Origin: Pristionchus mayeri | Lineage: Eukaryota > Nematoda > Chromadorea > Rhabditida > Neodiplogasteridae | Length of the DNA: 64,000 nucleotides | NCBI GenBank assembly: GCA_036245805.1 | Contig: BTRK01000003.1 | Location: 32,009,215 to 32,073,214, forward strand | Reading direction: 5' to 3' | Part shown: positions 55,642 to 64,000 of the stretch, piece after piece | Layout: each line of letters begins with the position of its first letter | Numbering within the stretch: the first letter of the stretch is position 1 | Translations under genes and position numbers: made by a program | Notes under the pieces: model-generated | Databases searched by the model: none | What the model was told of the DNA's origin: nothing | Seen by the model: only the letters and a program-made list of their open reading frames with translations

Positions 55642-58630
55642 ATGACTCGTTTGACGCTGTTATTGACGTTTTGCGCACTCGGCGCGTCTTCTGCCCTCAA
55701 AGTGATGACCTTCAACACGTGGCACATGGGAGAAAATGTGAGTTCATAGTTTCCTTTAGATTCACTTTATTTGCCATTCATCTCGAACTCATTGTTGTTA
55801 TGACATGCTGAGTGAAGCTATAACTCCATTACAATGGAACCGCAAAAGTATAACTCGTTCCCGGAGAAATCTGACTTCAACGTTTTCACTGGCACCCCAG
55901 GATGATACCAGAGCACTCTTAGAAAGTTGCCATAATTACTTCCTAAGACCCTAAACTGGCCTTAGTGTTCACCATGTAAAATCCGCTCACTCGACTCCCA
56001 GAATAGTCAACGATATCGAGCGGAAACTGAAAATGTGTCTCGTAGCGCAGTAGGTTGCGCGATAGCTCTGTATTTTGCAAGTCGTGGGTTCGAACTTTGT
56101 GCTTTAGAATAGCTTTTTGCTGCTCACTTTAGCATTTTTGATGACAAGTTCTGTATGCTTTTTGCGTGTTTGTTTAGTGTCCGAAGAAACAATCATTCAT
56201 TTACGGAGATATTTATTACTTGTACGTAACATGATTTGTTGCATGCAATTGTGATTCATTTGCAATTAAGGACTTCTGCCAAAATATAATCATTGGATAA
56301 ACACACTTGATAATGACCTTTTAAAAAAATCTGCAAAAAGCTATTGTAAAGCACAAAGTTCGAACCCACGACTTGCAAAATACAGAGCTATCGCGCAACC
56401 TACTGCGCTACGAGACACATTTTCAGTTTCCGCTCGATATCGTTGACTATTCTGGGAGTCGAGTGAGCGGATTTTACATGGTGAACACTAAGGCCAGTTT
56501 AGGTTCTTAGGAAGTAATTATGGCAACTTTCTAAGAGTGCTCTGGTATCACCCTGGGGTGCCAGTGAAAACGTTGAAATCAGATTTCTCCGGCAACGAGT
56601 TATACTTTTGCGGTTCCCTTGTTAGTAAATTTGCCAATTTCATCTCAATCTCGCAAGAAATTTGAGGTTGATGACGGTCTCCGCAAGGTTGCAGACCAGA
56701 TAAAGCTCGTGAATCCGGACGTTGTCGCGCTGCAGGTGCGTTGAAACTGCATCGTAGTACCTTTTTGAAAGATCGAGCTAATTTTGTTGGCTATTGGAAG
56801 TAGTGTGCATTTTCCTAGTATTATTTCGACCGTTAAGGAGGTTAAACACGATCCAGCGGAATTCGATCGTTTTCTTGAACTTATGGGCCCAGAATGGACT
56901 GGGGCAAGACACAGTGAGACGGATCGATGGACAAAGGGATTCGTTACGAGGCATATGGTTTCAATACCTTTCAGATTATCAGCAGATGCGAAAGTGTTAG
57001 TTCTGGATTCAATGTAATAATACGACTGAATGGCTCCGATCAAGAGGTAACTTCTCGTGTTTACAGAATGAATATTCGTAATTTTACAAAATCTGTAGAA
57101 TGAAATTGTAAAATTATTCACAATCCCTCACTTTGTAACGCTGGTGAATTTCAGATATCGATATGGACGATGTATTTGTCTTGGGAGGTCTACGGGCCCT
57201 ACGAAGCGACGAAAGGAGGTGCAACCACTCTAGAAAAGGTGAATTACGAAAAAAAAAATTTTTTCTATCGCTCTCGAATATTGCTAGAAAGCAGTAATCT
57301 TTCCAGATTCTGAAGGGAAAGTTTGAAAAACGCAGTGGACCAAAGCACCCGAAGATAGCAGGGGAGTAACATTACTTTTTTTATAAAATAAAAATTATAA
57401 AAATTAAAAAAAAATAAATTCACTTCAGACAGTGGACGCGTTGACAACATCCGTGAACTACTTGAGAATCCGGAGTTCATTCAACAGGGGAATTTAATGA
57501 ATTTCCGCATTTTCATTAGATTTGATAAAATATTAAAATTTAATATTTAGATAAACAATTCCGATACTACGCCCGTCTTCGTATGCGGGGATTTCAATGT
57601 GCCATCGGACTTGGACTGGACTGAAGCAACCAAGTAACATTTTAAAATATTTTTTTGCAATATTTTTGTCGAAATTAATATCCTTGATAGTTTCCCAGAA
57701 ACTGAAGAAAATGTAAAAAAAAAGATAAGAAAATAAAAATAATATCAGTAATTTTAATCTTTCATTCCCCCCTGCCTGGGAATTCATTGATAACATTTCA
57801 TTCGAGGCACTTGCACTCCGGATGGGTGGTTCCCTGGCCGGTGACCGAACTGATGAGAACTCTAGCCGGAATGACCGATTCCTTCAGAGAAGTGCACCCA
57901 GATCCACTCACAGACCCAGGTTATCAACTTCAGTTTAAAAAAGATCATTGTCAAAAAAACAATTTGTCAGGCTTCACTTGGGATTCGCCCGTTCACAGAG
58001 CGAAGAAAGGTGGAGAAGTAATGGATCGAATTGATTTCATCTTCTATCGAGGGCTTTTAAATTAATGATTATGTACATAGTGATCATTTGTTAAAAATAA
58101 AGGAATATCAATAAGACGATTAAAATTAATTGAGATCTCCTTTTTTCAGAACAAAATCATCATACACTTATGCTGGTACGGACCACGTCACCAACTGGAA
58201 ATCGAACGCCTGGCCGAGTGACCATTATGCGGTCGTTAGCGAGTTCGAGGTTCGCAAGGAATCCGTGTATTTTGACAAAAATGATGGCTTTCATCATATT
58301 TTCGAACTATATCACCTAAAGCATGATTAAAAAAATACTTGTAACGAAGCACTGATATTTGAGTTTATTTAGATATACGAGAAGGCGACAACGGCTGAAC
58401 GCTCGTTTGTGAGAAGAGGTAAGGAAACCGTTTATTTCTTGTCCGTTTATTTCTTGTTTACTCGAAACATCACAATTACAGCCAAGAAGATAAATCTTCG
58501 TTCGAAGCACGAAAATGCGAAAGCGACGCAGAAAAACGCGAAACGTAAGGATTTCACTATATTTTATCTACTTCATAGTTACCATTCAGTAACTAAGAAA
58601 ACGTCGTCTACTGAGGGGAATGCCAAATAG
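55642..58630 (+). CDS. Secreted endonuclease/exonuclease/phosphatase-fold protein
   Basis: About 359 residues. Exons in phase: 55,642-55,737, 56,658-56,735, 56,838-56,942, 56,975-57,046, 57,155-57,238, 57,307-57,365, 57,429-57,487, 57,551-57,633, 57,807-57,919, 57,971-58,052, 58,150-58,249, 58,373-58,418, 58,482-58,544, 58,590-58,630. A signal peptide (MTRL... to about Ala18) precedes the family motifs: 'MTFNTW' (Asn25), 'VALQE' (Glu59), 'CGDFNVPSDLDW' (about 196-207), 'DRIDFIFY', and 'WPSDHY' (about 298-303). These are the metal- and phosphate-binding residues of the DNase I/sphingomyelinase-like fold; substrate cannot be told. A Lys-rich tail follows the domain. TTTCAG just before ATG is a likely trans-splice acceptor. 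Odd points: a 32-bp intron (56,943-56,974), a one-base phase mismatch at 57,365/57,429, no GT at 57,488, and a GC donor at 58,053. A partly decayed copy or sequence errors are possible. Confidence 0.75.
56036..56103 (+). other. tRNA-Met/Ile-like sequence, left arm
   Basis: Box A TAGCGCAGTAGG (56,043-56,054) and box B GGGTTCGAACT (56,086-56,096). D-arm and T-arm resemble elongator tRNA-Met type sequences, but the acceptor stem and 3' T-stem do not pair, so it is a tRNA-derived repeat. Confidence 0.65.
56352..56419 (-). other. tRNA-Met/Ile-like sequence, right arm
   Basis: Reverse-complement twin of the 56,036 segment, with box B and box A on -. Identity with the left copy is close to complete. 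Confidence 0.65.
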
Positions 58631-59539
58631 TTCCAAGAACTGAAGTACATATCCCTCCATGATAAATTTTAAATATTTGCCCTGCTACTATAAATCACGG
58701 ATTTCCTGTAAAAATGTAGGAACCGATGAGACAGAAAAAGTCTTGCCACGGAAGTCGCTCGAACCAGTAGTACTGATCACAGGGAGCGTGCGTGACGAAA
58801 ACGCTTAGCCACTTCATTACTTGAAATTTCCATGCTGGACTGAGACCTGCCTCATGTGGAAAAAAAGGATACCCATTTCGATAGCTTTCATTTCGATAAA
58901 ATTTGAATGCTAAATGTGACCTGTTACCTCGATATTGAAGGTACGGGGATTAAGAGCAGCATACTCTGGTTAGAAATCTCGCTCCGAATCTTTTTTGATC
59001 AATAGCAACTAGAGATAGCCACTAGTAGGAGTCGTGTTTGGCGTAACATATGTAAGACGTCCGTCCCGATCGAAGATACCAGCCGATGCTGTTGATAATC
59101 TATTCCTCACTGAATACTTGTATTGAAGCAGAGTTGGCAATACGAGGGAAGGTTACGATACGCCTGCTCCTCCTCGGATTGCGAAATAGTAGAAATAGTA
59201 GGGGGGGATAACGATCTCGTAGCCTCCCCTCGTATTGCCAATCCTATCCTGCAGTCAGTGAATCCATCGCAGCTGCCGATGGTGATGTAGGCTAACGACT
59301 TAATCAGTTCGAGTAGGAACACAAGTGGACTGATCTTTCTATGATTTTGCGGACAACTATTTTCTTGCTTTTGTGATCTTTATCACCAAAACGTGATGAT
59401 TGACAGATAGTTGATAAAAATTCCCGTTTGTTCATGCAGTTATGTGAAATTTAAGTTTGCCAAAACTATCTTTATTTATTGCGATAGCAATGAAAATTTT
59501 TATAGAGATAGGAGTCTTCTCGCATCTCTACCAGCTTCT
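58631..59539. other. Intergenic region with a short hairpin repeat
   Basis: No coding exon seen. 59,133-59,244 forms a hairpin: TTGGCAATACGAGGGAAGG...CCTCCCCTCGTATTGCCAA, arms about 30 bp, probably a small MITE. TTTATTTATT at 59,471 gives AATAAA on -, a likely 3' signal of the next gene. Confidence 0.6.
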
Positions 59540-61150
59540 TCATTCATCGATGTCGAATTCGACGCTGGAAAGATGCCAAGATTCAAATGGATAATCTGGC
59601 GGGAAGCGCTCACATTTTGCGTCCGGACTTCTTCTGTGGAGTGCCCATGTAGCAGCAGTCGTGAGGGTCTGCGCGCTGTAATCAATATAGTATAGGTACT
59701 GTACCAAACGGCTTCTGTAGATGGTTTTAGAGTAGTATGCAACAATTTTCTACATTACTGGTATACAGACTGTCACTGTACGTGGCGTGCACCACTTTCT
59801 TAAGGGAAAGGGTTACGGTAGTTGGAATACGGTAGGGCCCTCACCACGATCGAGTCCTCAGGAACGTGTAGAACAACGATCGTGTCGTCGATCTCCGATT
59901 GCATGCGCTGGGCCAGCTTACGGAGCGTGCCCAACTTGATCGACACCTGGAATACGTCTAATACAGTAACCGCACTGAGCACACCACCACCACCGTAACC
60001 CCGAGCTTACCGTATTCTTGTCGGCTTCAGTCGCCTCCTCGACGGAGATAGAGAGGGAGGGTTTACGATCAGATCTGTAGTAGTTCTGCAATTATCGATT
60101 TATTCGGAGTACTGTATCGTTTTGAGTATACGGTAGTCGGTTAGGTGACGGAGTGATCAGTTTTCGTTTTTTAATGCGGTCAAGTGCAGAAGCAGTACAA
60201 TGCATGAAATATGATCAGATCTCGGAGTTTAGGGTACGGTAGTTCTGGGGTACGGTAGATCTCTGAGGTACGGTAGATCTCTGGGGTACGGTCGATCTCT
60301 GGGGTACGGTAGATCTCTGGGGGGTACGTTAGACCTCTGGGGTGCGGTAGATATCTGGTGGTAGGTAGATCTCTGGGGGGTACGGTAGATCTCTGGGGGG
60401 TACGGTAGATCTCTGGGGGTACGGTAGATCTCTGGGGGGGTACGGTAGACCTCTGGGGTACGGTAGATCTCTAGGAGTACGGTGGGTCTCTGGGGTACGG
60501 TGTTCCTGGGGTACGGAAGATATCTTGTGGTACGGTAGATCTCTGGGGGTACGGTAGTCCGGTGGGTCACGAACATCGAAGAGGTAGTCGAGCATCTCGT
60601 CTCGCTTTGCATCGAGCGGCAGCGGATGGAGGCCGGCATGGTAGATGGCGCACGAGGCCTCCGCCTGAAGTTGATCTTTGAACTTTGATCTTTGATCTTT
60701 GGTCGTTATGTGTACCTTGGTGAGGAGGGGCAGAGGGCGGCTGAAGCCATCCTCGACGTGCACGAGCAAGTGGATGCCCTTCCTGCCGTGACGGCCGCGC
60801 CACTTCTGCAATCGATAATTACGGTAACAGATTATGGTAAGCATATTGTATTTTCGTTGGGGTGCAGTGTTCGCAATTCGTTGGAATACGGTGTTAGTAA
60901 GTGCATCGCATCCCTATGGAGGGATATGGAAGTGATATTGATTTCTGTTCTCCGATTTCCCTCTTTCACGGCCCGATGATGCTACGATACCTTGAGGTTG
61001 CCGATGTCCCGCGGTGTAAGCTGCAATATTTTTCGTTTTTCTCTACAGTATATTGGTGTGACCTACTATCATTCCTACAGTATCCACTAGGTCAAAACGA
61101 TCGATAAATCCGAGATAAATTCGGAGAAAATAGAGCATCCTCACCTCCAT
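59540..61150 (-). CDS. Complete eight-exon gene, 159 residues, unknown function
   Basis: Exons on - (5' to 3'): 61,145-61,150 (Met-Glu only), 60,991-61,020, 60,716-60,805, 60,575-60,664, 60,011-60,085, 59,845-59,946, 59,614-59,675, 59,540-59,564 (stop TGA). Every intron is GT-AG and phases agree; most junctions are phase 0 and exons 2-5 are multiples of 15 bases (30, 90, 90, 75). Features: basic patch 'KWRGRHGRKG' (about 13-22), 'LFDNYYRSDRKPSLSISVEE' (about 70-89), a helical 'LGTLRKLAQRMQSEIDD' (about 102-118), a C-terminal 'DPHDCCYMGT' with paired Cys, and an acidic end. No signal peptide or membrane segment, so a cytosolic or nuclear protein is inferred. A TATA box lies about 67 bp upstream of ATG and AATAAA follows. 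Exons are GC-rich and clean. I do not recognise the family. Confidence 0.78.
60226..60560 (-). repeat. Minisatellite, 16-20 bp unit, in intron 4 of the unknown gene
   Basis: About 18 copies of a CTCTGGGGTACGGTAGAT-type unit. Variation is mainly in the length of the G run (3 to 7). It lies wholly within the intron 60,086-60,574. GTACGGTA also occurs scattered in other introns of this gene. Confidence 0.93.
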
Positions 61151-61213
61151 TGGTAGATTCGCCCGTGCCGCGCGCTGAAGGAGCTCCGGAATGAGAGGAG
61201 GAGGGGAGAGGAG

Positions 61214-61223
61214 GGCTTTTATA
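61214..61223 (-). promoter_or_regulatory. TATA box of the unknown gene
   Basis: CCTATAAAAG on - lies about 67 bp upstream of the ATG at 61,150. Start of transcription would fall in the 'ctcctctcattcc' tract. A CCTTCAG 25 bp before ATG may alternatively be a trans-splice acceptor. Confidence 0.5.
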
Positions 61224-61239
61224 GGGGAGATAATTGGAT

Positions 61240-62716
61240 TTGGAGGGATATTGGATAATGGCGGACAAAGGAATTAGGAGATTGATCGCCAATTTGAATC
61301 TGTCGACGTGACAAAACGTGCAAAACAACTTGCAATGTACGTGCACTTTCTGATTTTCGTAAATGAATATTTTTCGTTATGCGCACTTATGGAATGCAAC
61401 TACAGCCCCATTCTTTGGGCACTTTCCATCCCATTTATTTAATCCTAAACCCTCAGAAGTGTATTCACTCTTAGTTCAAAAGTTGAACTTTTCACGGAAC
61501 GACTGTTATTATTCAGTTATCGTCGTTTTGTTTCCATCTGAAGAAGCATCTTCTAAGTGGCAGCAAACAAACAATGAAGGACGCGAGATTTTGTCTCGTC
61601 TCTATTCAATCACCTATCCAAACACTTTTGTCTTCTGTTTGTCTTGTTTCATGACTCCTTGCGTAATACTGAACGCTCATTGTGGTCCTGCAGAGTGTCG
61701 CAGGCCTACTGAGTTTACACTTCGAGGAGAAATTGTCTAAGTCTCTTCATTTCTCACGCTCTCTCTTCTCGTCGGTAAGAACGTGCTAGAGAGCATGCAA
61801 ATATGAGAGAGTCAGACGGTTACTCCTACGGGGGTTTCAGATGGCGAGAGGGGTTCCGCTCTCCATTTTACCCACTGTTTCGCTGCTCGTGCAGTCGAAA
61901 GTGGACATGAAATGAGGAACCGGATGCAGGATTGCACGTCATTCGCGCACCAGATTTCGCCCCCATTCTCTCTACTCTTTCCCTTTCCTCTTGTCTCTCC
62001 TCATCTCTCACTAGTAGCCAGTTCTCAGGATCTCGTATCATCCACGTGCTTTGCATCCTCTTCTCACCGCTGCTATTATAATACTCCTTCAGATATTTTT
62101 TTTTCTCCTCAGATTCTTGTCGTTCTGCTTTCTCTCTCACCACACTGACTGGTGGGCGGCAATATTGAAGAGACATTTTCTTACTAAACCATCCCTTTAA
62201 ATTTGGGAAATTGTTTCTGCATTTCTCTCTAGTGAGATAGCTAAAATAGAAGATTACCTGAATGTCGAACTGAATGCCCTTAGGCTCCCCTCACACACGT
62301 TCAATAATATCCCATCCGGCAAAGATAAAATAGACACGGCGCTATACCACGATAAATTGCTCTATCTCTGCCTGAGAAGCGACATATCGCGCCCGATAGA
62401 GAGACACCCGAGACTGGGGTCACGAGGCGGCGAGAGAGTGTGCGGGATCAAGAGAGTGCCGCAAAATCTGGATGGAGTCATGTAGTCGGCTAATGCAAAC
62501 ACGCGCCATCTCCGGCCGGGGCTCGATTCCCGCCCCATTCTCCCCCTTTCCTGTCGAACGAAGCTGGATTTGCACCCACTACCGTAGCGTTGAGTGCGTT
62601 CTTGCACGGATTTGAGACGTCATCGCTGCTTGATAGCTCCTGAAAATACGACAATTTTGTGATTGCAACAGCTTTCATTATGCTCCTAAGTATCAAATAA
62701 TTACCATTGTGTGATG
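61240..62716. other. Intergenic region, one doubtful open frame, one tRNA-like patch
   Basis: A 125-codon + frame (61,363-61,740) has an ATG but no splice-site, domain or leader support, and I leave it as unsupported. 62,470-62,540 has a T-arm-like CGGGGCTCGATTCCCGC with a D-arm-like 'tagtcggctaatgc' upstream, a weak tRNA-derived candidate. The rest is unassigned; 61,950-62,150 is CT-rich. Confidence 0.4.
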
Positions 62717-62806
62717 GCACTAGGTCGGATCAGAACTATGACATCATGCCGTCTTTGATATATAAAAGGCGGATATTTCTGATATTTCTTATCCAACCTA
62801 GTGCCT
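62717..62806. repeat. Short inverted-repeat element containing TATATAAAAGG
   Basis: GGCACTAGGTCGGAT at the left and ATCCAACCTAGTGCC at the right form terminal inverted repeats of a 90-bp element, with TATATAAAAGG inside (about 62,758). The left end recurs at 63,268 ('tactaggtcggat'). It may act as a promoter for the open frame that follows, but that is speculation. Confidence 0.6.
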
Positions 62807-62829
62807 TGTGTGAATCACCTTATTGAGCA

Positions 62830-63090
62830 ATGATTAACGCGTCGTCTTTTCGCATGATCTCCATTCAAAGCTGTCCATCACTTGGGTTAACGAAGGCAGG
62901 TGGTGCCATGAGTTGCGGGGTCATGCCCCTCCCCACCGGCGTGGCCAGCTGTCCATTCTCGAAGTCGGTAGTACAAAAAAGCGCAGCAGTTCAAGGGCCA
63001 GAAGTGAAAAAAAGCTCGAAACTTTTCTTTTCTCGTTTTCAAACCGATCTTATGTTTCACTGTGAGTACTTAGCAGATTGCAAGCAATGA
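62830..63090 (+). CDS. Possible small open frame or exon, unknown
   Basis: 86 codons from ATG to TGA, Ser/Lys/Pro/Cys-mixed, with no signal peptide or domain. It starts 70 bp after a TATATAAAAGG sequence, and a possible donor lies at 63,001 (GAA|GTGAAA). Codon use is more even than in surrounding intergenic DNA. Nothing else supports it, so it may be chance. Confidence 0.25.
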   Translation: MINASSFRMISIQSCPSLGLTKAGGAMSCGVMPLPTGVASCPFSKSVVQKSAAVQGPEVKKSSKLFFSRFQTDLMFHCEYLADCKQ

Positions 63091-63467
63091 TTTGAGTGAT
63101 AGTGAGGTGATCGAGCAAAACAATTTTTTCCCACTTACCTCGACACTTCGCTGTACATAGATCGCATACAAGTGAGAATGTTAATGCGACTTCCGTTGGT
63201 CCTTCTCTGCATACTCCCTAGCCTAGATATATCGAAAGTATGAGCAATTAAGTCAATGAGGTGGTGGTACTAGGTCGGATTCCTTTGAAAGAGATTTATC
63301 CAACACATTTACTATGAAAATGGTAAATGGGGAGTCTTTGGTTCTCGTGATCATCCTTACACCTCCGATCTACTGTCGCGATATCGTTTCTCCTTGTCGA
63401 AGATGCTAATCAATGACATTATTTTTTTCTTGTTTTTTTACCGTAAATCTCAGAATACAGATTACTG

Positions 63468-64000
63468 ATGGACACCGACTATCTCTCGCCAGATCAGGAG
63501 GACGAGCTGGTGCCGGTGGATGACGAGGGACTGCCGAGGAGAACAAGGTGGGCGAATTAGGGATAAATTCGAGGACGCTCTTCAATTTGCGTGCTCTCTT
63601 GCATGTCAGACTAGCGAGAGGTTGAAGGAATAGAGACATCTTTTGCTATGTAGTCCCTCTGGTGAATTCGTGCTGAATTACTGCGCGCCGAAATGACGTA
63701 ATATCATGAATCGTATGTTCTCGAGAGCGCCCAATGGGCTACTTTTCTAGATTGCCACCGTATTAGCCGCAATTTCAAAGAATTTGTTTTGTTTTACGGA
63801 CCGACTCTACCATTTCCAGGAGCGCCCGCTTTAGGGAGAGCACGCGCATCAAGAAGACGAGGGATATTCTGAGGACCGTCGAGGTGACGTCATCTTCTTG
63901 TTTATTGGTTTTCAAAGTAATGCACTCTGTATCTTCGGATAGGAAAGTGCCATTGTGATAAGTAAAACTTAGGGCTCCGAATCATCCTCGACACAGGGAC
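63468..64000 (+). CDS. 5' end of an unidentified gene, runs off the window
   Basis: Exon 1 63,468-63,547 (ATG) and exon 2 63,820-63,883 join in phase (Arg codon split AG|G) across a GT...TTTCCAG intron; exon 2 ends phase 0 before GTGACG. Together they encode about 48 residues: an acidic start 'MDTDYLSPDQEDELVPVDDE' followed by a very basic stretch rich in Arg/Lys/Thr. No signal peptide. AAATCTCAG 15 bp before ATG could be a trans-splice acceptor. The acidic-then-basic pattern suggests an intracellular, perhaps nucleic-acid- or chromatin-associated protein, but no family is recognised and the rest lies outside. Confidence 0.6.

Larger units (their letters stand above)
55835..56618. repeat. Foldback in intron 1 with tRNA-like segments in both arms
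   Basis: Arms of about 284 bp (55,835-56,119 and 56,336-56,618) beginning GGAACCGCAAAAGTATAACT are near-perfect inverse copies around a loop of about 215 bp. Each arm includes one tRNA-like segment in opposite orientation. The foldback fills most of the first intron of the phosphatase-fold gene. Confidence 0.92.

Noticed and set aside
56036..56103. Functional tRNA gene
   Set aside because: A and B boxes are present but acceptor and T stems fail to pair, and the copy is mirrored inside a foldback.
60226..60560. CRISPR-like array
   Set aside because: Units are contiguous 16-20 bp repeats without unique spacers, inside an intron of a eukaryotic gene: a minisatellite.
61363..61740. 125-codon open frame as a gene
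   Set aside because: No splice-site logic, leader, domain or promoter support; a chance open frame cannot be excluded.

Overview
The window reads as eukaryotic, most likely nematode, genomic DNA. Evidence: AT-rich sequence, short introns ending in TTTCAG or close variants, candidate trans-splice acceptors directly before start codons, mariner, hAT-like and TTAA-target elements, and a Ty3/Gypsy element. A diplogastrid such as Pristionchus is my best guess, but nothing here proves the genus.

Bases 1 to about 54,600 hold almost no ordinary genes. They are a degenerate head-to-tail array of related modules, all on the + strand, each with exon-like cassettes (TTTCAG-type acceptor, 100-150 bp body, GTGAGT-type donor). 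The array is broken up by insertions: a 0.7 kb tandem duplication and its inverted copy (2.3-3.7 and 9.9-10.5 kb), a frame-broken C2H2 zinc-finger fragment with Met-Pro-Glu repeats (4.0-5.1 kb), tRNA-derived segments, three hAT-type MITEs with 8-bp target duplications, a TTAA-target element (19.8-21.05 kb), a mariner nested in a related element (27.7-29.9 kb), three further TA-flanked elements, two large foldbacks, and an 11.8 kb Ty3/Gypsy element (38,579-50,400) whose 5' part is triplicated. One small secreted-protein gene (8,485-9,504) lies inside this zone.

From about 54.6 kb the repeat modules stop and compact multi-exon genes begin: a secreted endonuclease/exonuclease/phosphatase-fold gene on + (55,642-58,630) with a foldback carrying tRNA-Met-like arms in intron 1; a complete eight-exon gene of unknown function on - (59,540-61,150) with a TATA box and an intronic minisatellite; and the first two exons of an unidentified gene on + (63,468 onward). 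Gene models come from splice-phase consistency read by eye, not from transcripts.

The most notable observations are the exon-cassette array itself, a strong minus-strand bias of TGTTTCA motifs in it (a possible piRNA/21U cluster, inference only), the triplicated retroelement with an unrecognised post-integrase domain, and very short introns plus irregular splice junctions in the two secreted-protein genes.
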